From Chloroflexota bacterium (GTDB lineage Bacteria > Chloroflexota > Anaerolineae > B4-G1): a stretch of 63,479 nucleotides of DNA. The notes below the pieces were generated by a model. That model made no database searches. It worked only from the letters and a program-made list of their open reading frames with translations, and had not been told where the DNA came from. Positions 16,734 to 24,617 of this stretch are shown one piece after another (position 1 is the first letter of the stretch; every line of letters starts with the position of its first letter). Location of the stretch: the NCBI GenBank assembly GCA_024232355.1, contig JAAEPW010000550.1:1-63479 (forward strand), in the 5' to 3' direction. The position numbers and the translations under genes were made by a program.

Positions 16734-17852
16734 ATGTCAAAGAACGATAACCATCGCAGAATTCGTGAACTGGCTTCGCTAATCGGCAACACGCCGCTCT
16801 TGGCCATCAGGTTCACGTTTCGGGGGCAAGAGCGAGTGCTCTATGCCAAAGCTGAGAATTTGAACATGACGGGCAGCATCAAAGACCGGATGGCGTTCCA
16901 CATCATAAAGCAAGGGTATGCCAGGGATGCCCTCAAACCCGGGTCCCTCATCATTGAGGCCACGAGTGGGAATACGGGGATCGCCTTTGCCGCAATCGGC
17001 CGCGCGTTGGGGCACCCGGTCACCATCTTTATGCCAAACTGGATGAGTAGTGAGCGGATCAATCTCATCAAAAGTCTGGGTTCGGAGATCGTCCTGGTAA
17101 GCAAGGATGAAGGCGGTTTTCTCGGCAGCATTGAGCGCGCTGAAGAGTTGGCCGAGGCCACAGAGAACGCGTTTCTGCCCCGACAGTTTTCGAACGAGGA
17201 CAATACCAACGCCCACTATGAAACTACGGGACCCGAAATATGGTGGCAGCTAAAATATCGCTCCCTGCAGCCCGACGCTTTTGTAGCCGGTGTAGGAACG
17301 GGGGGAACCATTATGGGAACAGGCCGCTTTCTCAAGGAACAGCATCCCTCGATCAAGATTTATCCTTTGGAACCATCCAATTCTCCGACCCTTTCTACGG
17401 GTTGCAAGGTGGGCAAGCATCGGATCCAGGGGATATCCGACGAGTTCATCCCTCCTATTATGGACCTGGATAGCCTGGATGATGTGGTGAGCGTAGATGA
17501 CGGGGATTCAATCTTGATGGCTCAAAAGCTCGCGGCTCAACTTGGACTCGGAGTTGGTATTTCTTCGGGGGCGAATTTCCTGGGTGCTCTGCGAATACAG
17601 AATGAGATGGGCGGCGATGCGGTTGTCGTCACAGTCTTTCCTGACGACAACAAAAAATATCTCAGCACCGATCTGTTGAGAGATGAGCCGGTAAAGGAGA
17701 CCTTTCTCGCGCCAGACGTCGAGCTCGTGCGGGTTCGAGCGTTCAAACGAGTGTGCCACACTTGCTGCGATCCAGAGGAGTGTATAGAAGTGGCAACAAT
17801 GGACATTATCAAAGAGGAAGGTTCTCTGCCCCACTGCCCCAGGAGGATGTAA
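16734..17852 (+). CDS. Cysteine synthase family PLP enzyme with Cys-rich C-terminal tail
   Basis: A 372-residue fold-type II PLP enzyme of the O-acetylserine sulfhydrylase / cystathionine beta-synthase family. Seen: IGNTPLL, Schiff-base lysine in MTGSIKDR (Lys50), TSGNTG at about 78-82, [13 protein letters not shown] for phosphate binding, and ISSGANF. Beyond the normal family end (about residue 320) is an extension with [13 protein letters not shown] and PHCP: Cys341, 344, 345, 350 and 368, a likely metal or persulfide site. Standard CysK lacks it. Together with the DsrC cluster, it may make cysteine from sulfide or a protein-bound sulfur donor. Its own promoter is unclear because a family A element lies upstream; GGAGG at about 16723 gives a good ribosome site. 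Confidence 0.88.
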   Translation: MSKNDNHRRIRELASLIGNTPLLAIRFTFRGQERVLYAKAENLNMTGSIKDRMAFHIIKQGYARDALKPGSLIIEATSGNTGIAFAAIGRALGHPVTIFMPNWMSSERINLIKSLGSEIVLVSKDEGGFLGSIERAEELAEATENAFLPRQFSNEDNTNAHYETTGPEIWWQLKYRSLQPDAFVAGVGTGGTIMGTGRFLKEQHPSIKIYPLEPSNSPTLSTGCKVGKHRIQGISDEFIPPIMDLDSLDDVVSVDDGDSILMAQKLAAQLGLGVGISSGANFLGALRIQNEMGGDAVVVTVFPDDNKKYLSTDLLRDEPVKETFLAPDVELVRVRAFKRVCHTCCDPEECIEVATMDIIKEEGSLPHCPRRM

Positions 17853-17884
17853 AGCGAGAACACTGTCAAAAGGCCGTTTATGAG

Positions 17885-17927
17885 AAGCGCGCGTTTACGT
17901 TTGTGCCGAAAACGCGCGCTTTTGTTT
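17885..17927 (+). terminator. Rho-independent terminator after cysteine synthase
   Basis: AAGCGCGCGTTT (17885-17896) and AAACGCGCGCTT (17910-17921) form a 12-base-pair GC-rich stem with a 13-base loop, followed by a T-rich run (TTTTGTTT to 17927). It lies 33 bases after the stop codon. Confidence 0.85.
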
Positions 17928-18007
17928 ACATACCTCAGACAAACCTCAAAATGTACAGACCTTTGAGATATTGAATGCGATGTGATGGGGTCTAGCTTGT
18001 GTCAAAT

Positions 18008-18132
18008 TCATAGCCTGACTACATTTTCGGCAAATTCGCCTTTGGGACCCTGGCAAACTTGAAATTCAACTTGTTCGCCTTCATCCAAAGACTTGAACCC
18101 ATGACCTAGGGCAATTGCATTTATATTCAGAT
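18008..18132 (-). pseudogene. C-terminal remnant of a cold-shock (Csp) protein gene
   Basis: Read on the minus strand, one open frame gives INAIALGHGFKSLDEGEQ, then VEFQVCQGPKGEFAENVV and a stop at 18010-18008. This is the second half of a CspA-type OB-fold protein (compare the family pattern GFKSLDEGExVxFEVxxGPKGxxAxNV). The first half, with the KWFN and GFGFI RNA-binding motifs, is absent; 25 bases upstream begins a family B palindromic element, and nothing resembling the missing half was found beyond it. The gene was probably cut by that element or by an associated rearrangement. Confidence 0.8.
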
Positions 18133-18156
18133 TTGCCCAGGAAGGCTCCTAGCCCC

Positions 18157-18345
18157 AGGGCTGTTCAATTCTAACGATCTTTCGGTACAGATCGCTCACA
18201 GCCACCGTCCCAGGGGCGGCCCATGCGACAAAACATCGACTTGAGAGTAATTTTCTGCCCCAAATCGCCCTCGGGGACCCTGTACTTGGCAGTTCAGGAC
18301 AAGTGCGAGGGCTAGAGCCTCGGAAAGCTAGAATTGAACAGCCCT
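18157..18345. repeat. Family B palindromic element, copy 2
   Basis: The ends AGGGCTGTTCAATTCTAA (18157-18174) and CTAGAATTGAACAGCCCT (18328-18345) are near-perfect inverted repeats. The inside contains CCCAGGGGCGGCCC and GCCCTCGGGGACCC. It sits against the broken end of the cold-shock gene remnant. Confidence 0.8.
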
Positions 18346-18348
18346 GCT

Positions 18349-18413
18349 CCTAGCCCCCGTCCCGAGGGCGTATTAGGGACAAAGCTGTCTCGCGTGAGCC
18401 GCCCCCGAGACAT
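18349..18413. repeat. Family B inner palindrome, partial copy
   Basis: TAGCCCCCGTCCCGAGGGCG and, 40 bases on, CCGCCCCCGAGAC form the inner inverted pair of family B without the outer GTTCAGTTCT tips. The same inner form occurs at 56728-56817. It adjoins copy 2, so two insertions are nested or tandem here. No other feature was seen from 18414 to 18497. Confidence 0.65.
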
Positions 18414-18497
18414 TGTCGTCTCTCACCTTCTTCAACTGTATATTCAGTGTCGACTTGCTTTACAAGTACGTACCGTATAGAGTTAAAATCCCCATCT

Positions 18498-20321
18498 CTA
18501 TCCCAAGGACATGGCCTGGGTAAAGATACGCATAAAGCGGGGTTCGGTAGCCAGCTCGATGTAACCGACACGGCGGGCGATCTCTTGCGCCTCGACCCGT
18601 TTACTGCGAGAGATGAGGGCTAGCTTGGCTCCCATTCCGGCGGCGTTCCCCACCTGCCGGAAGCGATCCGCCGACAGTTGCGGCAGCATCCCGATAGCCA
18701 TCGCGCTGGACACATCGATGTAGGTGCCAAAGGCCCCGGCGATGATAACGTGATCGATCTCTTCCTCGGAAAGCTCTTGGGCTTCCAAGAGGATCTGGAC
18801 GCCAGCCCGCATCGCGCCTTTGGCCAGTTGGAGCTCTCGTACATCCTTTTGCGTGATGGTGACTGCTGCCCCCCCACCCCGCTCTTTTTCGTTGACCAGC
18901 ACAAACTCGCGGACGCCGTCGTCGCTATTGGCGCGCACTCGGGGATGTTCGCCCAACCGCCCCTTGGCGTTCAGGATTCCGGCCCGGTACAGCTCAGCCA
19001 GACCGTCCAGAATGCCAGAACCGCACAACCCCACCGGCGGTGCTCCTCCGATGGTCTGGTACTCGATTTGACCATCCCCCAACCGCACGTGCTCGATGGC
19101 CCCCTTGGCCGCCCGCATCCCATGTTTGATGTGCGCCCCCTCAAAGGCCGGGCCAGAGGCGCAAGAGACGCACGTCATCACGCCGTGGTTTGCGAGGCAG
19201 ACCTCGGTGTTGGTGCCAATGTCCAGGGCCAACACCACCCCTTCAGCCTGGGCAACCTCTGTGGCCAACAGCATCGCCACGTGATCGGCACCGACGTAAC
19301 CGGCGATATTGGGCAATAGGTGTACGGTTGCTCCCGGCGCGATGTTCAGACCCACATCGCGTGCTTTGAGGTCCAAAGCCGCCTCGACGGCCGGCACATA
19401 CGGCGCACGCGCCAGTTGATCCACAGGCAGACGCAGGAAGAGATGGTGCATCGCCGTGTTGCCCACCACCACCGCCTCGACGATCTCTGCCGGGTCGGCG
19501 GCGACCTCGGCGCACATATCGGCTGCCATCTGGTCCAAGGCGCTTAGCACCATCTCTTGCAATTGTGCGGCTTCCGCTGGGCCTCCGTTGGCGTGGGCCA
19601 TACGGGCGATCAGGTCCTCGCCGTACGCGATCTGGGGATTCATCACGCCTCGGGATGCCAACGTCTGGCCGCTCTCCAGATCCATCAGGTAACCGGCAAC
19701 CTTTGTGGTTCCCAGGTCCACGGCCAACCCCAATGGACGGCGCGATGGATCGATCAGAGCGACAACCTCTCGGCTGTTATCTCGCGCCACGGCGTTGGCC
19801 TGCCAATTGTCAGCTCGCACCTGTGGGGAAAGGGTACGTAGGACCTCAATGTCTACATCGTAGCTTGCTATTTGATGCTGTTGCTCTAACGCATCCAGCA
19901 GCCGCTGGTCATCTGACCGCAAGTCACTATCTTGCAGCGAGGGAGGCGTTAGCTGTACCAGACAAACGCGAACCAAAGGTTCCACATCGACGGTGATCTC
20001 TTGCCCCTCAACCTGGGTCCGTTGCGGGGCCGTCAGCGACTCGGGCGGCACACTCACCTTGCAGTCGCTCAAGGGGGTCGCCCGACAGGCCAACCTGTAG
20101 CCGGCTGCCAGTTCCCGAGATGTGAGAAACTCGCGCTCCTTGGGCGTCAATTCCGAGACCTGCCCTTCCAGAATTTGCACCTGGCAGCGACCGCAGGTCC
20201 CCGTGCCACCACATAGGTTGACCAGGTCCACGCCCAGCTGGCGCGCGCAATCGAGCAATGATTGACCATCGGGACATACTCCCCGGCGGCCTACGGGCTC
20301 AAATTCGATGTGGATGGTCAT
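18498..20321 (-). CDS. RACo-like protein: [2Fe-2S] ferredoxin domain fused to ASKHA ATPase domain (DUF4445)
   Basis: A 607-residue protein of the family that reductively activates corrinoid proteins using ATP (RACo/RamA-like functional group, RACo architecture). The N-terminal ferredoxin domain has Cys37, Cys43, Cys46 (NLCGGTGTCGRC) and Cys79 (RLACR). After a linker the ASKHA (actin/Hsp70-type) domain begins at GLAVDLGTTKVAGYLMD and continues with VVVGNTAMHHLFL, VLALDIGTNTEVCL, SCASGPAFEGAHI and IIAGAFGTYIDV. Its usual partners are corrinoid methyltransferases, but none is encoded in the window, so the target is unknown. ATG at 20321 follows AGGAGG. It diverges from the kinase gene at 20604 over 282 bases that must hold both promoters. 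Confidence 0.88.
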   Translation of the reverse strand: MTIHIEFEPVGRRGVCPDGQSLLDCARQLGVDLVNLCGGTGTCGRCQVQILEGQVSELTPKEREFLTSRELAAGYRLACRATPLSDCKVSVPPESLTAPQRTQVEGQEITVDVEPLVRVCLVQLTPPSLQDSDLRSDDQRLLDALEQQHQIASYDVDIEVLRTLSPQVRADNWQANAVARDNSREVVALIDPSRRPLGLAVDLGTTKVAGYLMDLESGQTLASRGVMNPQIAYGEDLIARMAHANGGPAEAAQLQEMVLSALDQMAADMCAEVAADPAEIVEAVVVGNTAMHHLFLRLPVDQLARAPYVPAVEAALDLKARDVGLNIAPGATVHLLPNIAGYVGADHVAMLLATEVAQAEGVVLALDIGTNTEVCLANHGVMTCVSCASGPAFEGAHIKHGMRAAKGAIEHVRLGDGQIEYQTIGGAPPVGLCGSGILDGLAELYRAGILNAKGRLGEHPRVRANSDDGVREFVLVNEKERGGGAAVTITQKDVRELQLAKGAMRAGVQILLEAQELSEEEIDHVIIAGAFGTYIDVSSAMAIGMLPQLSADRFRQVGNAAGMGAKLALISRSKRVEAQEIARRVGYIELATEPRFMRIFTQAMSLG

Positions 20322-20603
20322 GATTGCCTCCTTTGCAAACGGTATTATATCACGACACCGAGTTATTCTGAAATTAGGCCCTTTGCCGCTCTCTCATTGC
20401 CAACATTGTTGCAGTTTTTGACATTTCACTGGCTCAACTGTAGAATGATAATGGAGCGTTGTGTCACCGTGTTTGGCAGCAGGTAATCGAACTTGGTAAG
20501 CAGACCGGTTTGCTTTGCATAGAAAAACATCCCAGGACGAGCATTCACATTTTCAGTCAGCCATCCGAGATTGTGCACACTAGTATGTTGAGGGATACGT
20601 GAG

Positions 20604-23600
20604 ATGAACAACCAAGACAAAACAAAACCGACATCCACAGCCAAACAGCAACCCGCCGAAGAAAGCCAACACGCGGCATTGCAAGCCACACACGCATTGA
20701 GAGAAAGTGAGCATAAATTTGCCACAGCCTTTATGGCAAGTCCGGATAGTATCCTCATTACCCGGGTAAAAGATGGCAAGGTGATCGAAGCCAACGAACG
20801 TTTCCTCCAGATCATTGGATACACGCGCGACGAGATATTGGGAAAGACAGCGGCCGAGATCCAGAACTGGGCAGATGCCAACAATAGACAACGATTTGTG
20901 GATACCCTTCGAGAGACGGGCCAGGTTGAAAATATGGAGACACAGTTTCGCAACAAGGATGGTACTGTGTCAGATTATCTCATTTCGGCCCGCCCACTGA
21001 TGGTCGGGGGAGAGCAATGTGTCATCTCGATTACGCGTGACATCTCGGAGCGCAAACGAGCAGAGCAAGCACGCAGAACATCCGAGGCCAGTTATCGCTC
21101 GATATTCAACTCGGTCAACGATATGATTTTCGTCCACGATATCAAGACCGGCAGGCTTCTCGACGTGAATGCGAAAACGATCGAGGTTTTCGGTTATACG
21201 CGAAAAGAGTTTCTGCCTATGCGAGTTGAGGATTGGAGCCAGGGTACGTCTCCTTACAGCAACAAGGAAGCTCGACAATGGATCGCCCAAGCCGCGATGG
21301 GAACGCCGCAGATATTTCCCTGGATATGCAAAAAGAAGGATGGCGAGTTGTTTTGGACTGAGGTCAGTCTAAAAAAGGCCATTTACCAAGGCACGGAAAA
21401 CATACTGGCCGTAGTGAGAGATATTACCGAACGCAAGCAGGCAGAAGAAACACTGCGCCGCTACACCAAACAGCTAGAAACGCTACACCAGATGTCACAA
21501 GATTTGGGGTCATTGTATCACGACCCAGAGACATTACTTTTTCAAATTGTGGAAAGAGGGGTCAAGCTCGTCAATGCAGACCGTGGCAGCATATACATGT
21601 ACCGGCCAAAGTCTCAGATATTGGATCTTACAGCCAGATACAATCTATCCTTTCAACCAACAGGAATCACAATGGAACGGGGAGAAGGGCTGGCCGGAAA
21701 AGTATGGGATACCGGTGAAGCACTGATCGTAGATGATTACGGCAGTTGGCCAGGTCGATCACCCCAATGGGCTGATTATGAAATTGGCACCATCATCGGC
21801 GTACCCATCAAGTGGGGAGACGAATTCCTGGGCATAATGAACACACATTTTAACACACGAGAAGATAATTTCACATCTGAGAACGTCGAGTTGCTCTCAC
21901 ATTTTGCAAACTTTGCCGCCATCGCCATCAATAATATGCGATTGTGGGAAAATGCAAAACGAGAGATTGCTGAACGCAAACAGGCAGAAGCGGCCTTACA
22001 AGAGCAAACATATGCACTGCGAGAAAGCGAAAAGAGAGCAAAGCAACGCCAAATGTATTTGGAACGAGTGCTTGCGGCTGCTCCTGATGCCATCGTGACG
22101 ATGGACCCCAACTACCAAATTATCGAGTGGAACCCAGGGGCAGAAAAGTTGTTCGGATACCTCAGACACGAGACAATTGGCCGGAATCTCGACAATCTCA
22201 TCACCAGCCCCAGCGTTCTGGAAGAAGCGGTTGGTTTCACACAGGTGGCTATGCAGGGGCAAGACATCGGCCCGGTTGAGATCGTTCGGCATCGCAAAGA
22301 TGGCTCTTCTGTGGACACAATCCTGGCCAGCTCTCCAATTTTTGCCAACGAGGAATTGATCGGGTTGATTAGCGTCTATACAGATATCACCGACCGCAAG
22401 CGAGTGGAGAAGGAACGAGCGCAAATTCAGGAACAAATGCAGGAACAGGCCCAGCGCGTGCAACAGATCGTAGACACGGTGCCAGAAGGCGTGCTTTTGT
22501 TGGATGCTACAGGGCACGTCATACTGGCCAATCCGTTAGGTGAAAAAGAGTTGGACACATTGGCCAATGCACGAGTAGGCGATATTCTCACCCACTTGGG
22601 AGACCATCCACTAGATACGTTGCTGACCTCGCCTCCCAAGGGACTGTGGCATCAGGTGACAACCAACCACCGCAATTTCCAGGTCATCGCCCGATCACTG
22701 GAGACGGGGGTGGAGGCCGGCGGTTGGGTTTTGGTCATCCGGGACGTGACTCAACAGATCAAAGTTGAACGGCGCATTCATCAACAAGAACGATTGGTCG
22801 CTGTAGGTCAACTGGCTGCCGGCATCGCCCACGATTTCAACAACATTATGGCAACCATTATTCTCTATGCTCAGATGACGGCCCGAAAAGAAAATTTGCC
22901 CGATACCGTTCGCGAACGGATGGTGACGATCAACGACCAGGCCCAACACGCAACCCGGTTGATCCAACAGATTCTCGATTTCAGTCGACAAGCGGTGCTC
23001 GAACAACGCCCTCTCGACCTGGTTCCGCTCTTAAAGGAACACATCAAACTGCTGGGGCGCACACTCCCCGAGAGCATCGAGATCGAGTTGGCATGCAGGC
23101 CAGACGAGCACACCACGCTGTTCACAGTCAATGCGGATCCAACGCGAATGCAACAGATGATCACCAATCTGGCACTCAATGCACGAGACGCAATGCTGAC
23201 CGGAGGAAGCTTGTACATCGGCCTGGAGCGCATCGAGGTCAGATCAGAAAAATCACCCCTCGTACCAGAGATGGCAGCAGGCGAATGGATCAAGATAACA
23301 GTATCCGACACAGGAACGGGCATTCCGCCCGACGTATTACGGCATATCTTTGAGCCTTTTTTCACCACCAAGGCGTCGTTGGGGAATGGACTAGGACTGG
23401 CGCAGGTACACGGCATCGTGGGGCAGCACGAAGGCAGGATTGAGGTCGAGACCCAGATCGGCGAAGGAACAACCTTTACGATCTATCTGCCAGCCTTGTC
23501 GGTATCAGAAGAACCATCTGACGTTTTCTCCAAGCCCCCCTCGCCTCTATTATTGGGGCAAGGGCAGACCATCCTGGTAGTAGAAGATGCCGCCGACGTG

Positions 23601-23930
23601 CGGCAAGCACTGATACAGAGCCTGGAGACATTGAACTATAACATGCTGCAAGCAACGAATGGGCAAAAAGCACTGGCGATGCTAGAACAGCACGGTGATG
23701 AGATTGATCTGTTGCTGAGCGATGTGGTGATGCCGGTGATGGGCGGCAAGGCGCTATTGTACGCCTTGCGGGAAAAAGGATGGACAATGCCAGTGGTAAT
23801 GCTGACCGGTCACCCTTTGAAAAAGGAAATGGACGAGTTGCGTGCGCAAGGGCTCACAGATTGGATGCCCAAGCCTCCCGAGTTGGAGCAACTGGCTGAG
23901 GTGGTAGCTCGGGCGTTGGATGCAGACTGA
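20604..23930 (+). CDS. Multi-PAS/GAF hybrid histidine kinase
   Basis: A 1108-residue soluble sensor kinase with no membrane segment. Domain order by eye: PAS (about 30-155), PAS (160-285), GAF (305-455, with VNADRGSIYMY and GLAGKVWDTGE), PAS (490-615), a PAS-like domain (630-720), HisKA with VGQLAAGIAHDFNNIMAT (His743), HATPase with NLALNARDAML and LGNGLGLAQVHGIV, and a C-terminal receiver with LLLSDVVMPVMGG. Its last 480 residues closely resemble the kinase at 9954-12071, so the two are paralogues with different sensor halves. Inputs are probably intracellular (redox, light or small molecules); no ligand residue can be named. It is followed after 33 bases by the SPFH gene. Confidence 0.92.
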   Translation: MNNQDKTKPTSTAKQQPAEESQHAALQATHALRESEHKFATAFMASPDSILITRVKDGKVIEANERFLQIIGYTRDEILGKTAAEIQNWADANNRQRFVDTLRETGQVENMETQFRNKDGTVSDYLISARPLMVGGEQCVISITRDISERKRAEQARRTSEASYRSIFNSVNDMIFVHDIKTGRLLDVNAKTIEVFGYTRKEFLPMRVEDWSQGTSPYSNKEARQWIAQAAMGTPQIFPWICKKKDGELFWTEVSLKKAIYQGTENILAVVRDITERKQAEETLRRYTKQLETLHQMSQDLGSLYHDPETLLFQIVERGVKLVNADRGSIYMYRPKSQILDLTARYNLSFQPTGITMERGEGLAGKVWDTGEALIVDDYGSWPGRSPQWADYEIGTIIGVPIKWGDEFLGIMNTHFNTREDNFTSENVELLSHFANFAAIAINNMRLWENAKREIAERKQAEAALQEQTYALRESEKRAKQRQMYLERVLAAAPDAIVTMDPNYQIIEWNPGAEKLFGYLRHETIGRNLDNLITSPSVLEEAVGFTQVAMQGQDIGPVEIVRHRKDGSSVDTILASSPIFANEELIGLISVYTDITDRKRVEKERAQIQEQMQEQAQRVQQIVDTVPEGVLLLDATGHVILANPLGEKELDTLANARVGDILTHLGDHPLDTLLTSPPKGLWHQVTTNHRNFQVIARSLETGVEAGGWVLVIRDVTQQIKVERRIHQQERLVAVGQLAAGIAHDFNNIMATIILYAQMTARKENLPDTVRERMVTINDQAQHATRLIQQILDFSRQAVLEQRPLDLVPLLKEHIKLLGRTLPESIEIELACRPDEHTTLFTVNADPTRMQQMITNLALNARDAMLTGGSLYIGLERIEVRSEKSPLVPEMAAGEWIKITVSDTGTGIPPDVLRHIFEPFFTTKASLGNGLGLAQVHGIVGQHEGRIEVETQIGEGTTFTIYLPALSVSEEPSDVFSKPPSPLLLGQGQTILVVEDAADVRQALIQSLETLNYNMLQATNGQKALAMLEQHGDEIDLLLSDVVMPVMGGKALLYALREKGWTMPVVMLTGHPLKKEMDELRAQGLTDWMPKPPELEQLAEVVARALDAD

Positions 23931-23963
23931 CAACTCGTCTCGTATAGAAAAACAAGGAGAGGA

Positions 23964-24560
23964 ATGATGTTGAATCCTAGCACATTTGGTATGGCAATTA
24001 TCGCCATTGGTGGCATTCTATTCGTTCTGTTTATTCAGGTGGGTGTCGTGGCCTCTCGCTACCAGAAAACTGGCCCCAATCAAGTACTCGTAGTTTCAGG
24101 ACGTAAACACATTGTCATCAATCCGGTGACAGGAAAAAAAGAGACTGTCGGTTTCCGCATTGTTCTAGGCGGTGGTACCATCGTATGGCCGATTATTGAA
24201 CGAGCGGATGTGCTATCTCTGGAAATAGTGACGATTGATGTGACATCTGAGGTTTGTACCAAGGACGACGTACTTGTGCTAGTAGATGGTGTGGCTCAGG
24301 TCAAAATCAGAGGGGATGAAGCTTTTATTCGCACTGCGGCCGAGTGTCTTCTTTCCAAGAGTGCTAATAGAATTAGTGAAATTGTACGAGATACACTGCT
24401 TGGCCATATGTGGGCCGTTATTGGGACAGAGACTTGGGAGGAGATCAACAAGGGCCGAGATCTGTTTACTCAAAAAGTGATCGACGTTTCAGCGGTGGAT
24501 ATGGCCAATATGGGGCTCACTGTAGTCAATCTTAGCATCAGAAATATCCGCAAAGCTTGA
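23964..24560 (+). CDS. Short SPFH/band-7 (flotillin-like) membrane protein
   Basis: A 198-residue protein: an N-terminal membrane segment (about 9-30) followed by an SPFH domain recognisable by YQKTGPNQVLVVSGRK, IVWPIIERADVLSLE, and IDVTSEVCTKDDVLVLVDGVAQVKI. Flotillins continue with a long coiled coil of Glu-Ala repeats that drives oligomer assembly. Here the frame stops right after VVNLSIRNIRKA, where a flotillin would read on. The gene is therefore either a truncated flotillin or a minimal form. AAGGAGAGG precedes the ATG pair at 23964/23967. It probably shares a transcript with the kinase upstream and converges on the regulator at 24618. Confidence 0.82.
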   Translation: MMLNPSTFGMAIIAIGGILFVLFIQVGVVASRYQKTGPNQVLVVSGRKHIVINPVTGKKETVGFRIVLGGGTIVWPIIERADVLSLEIVTIDVTSEVCTKDDVLVLVDGVAQVKIRGDEAFIRTAAECLLSKSANRISEIVRDTLLGHMWAVIGTETWEEINKGRDLFTQKVIDVSAVDMANMGLTVVNLSIRNIRKA

Positions 24561-24617
24561 TCTTTCACAAGTCGTGGCGGACGCTTCATTCAGTCGCACT
24601 AAAACACGTGCAGAGCA

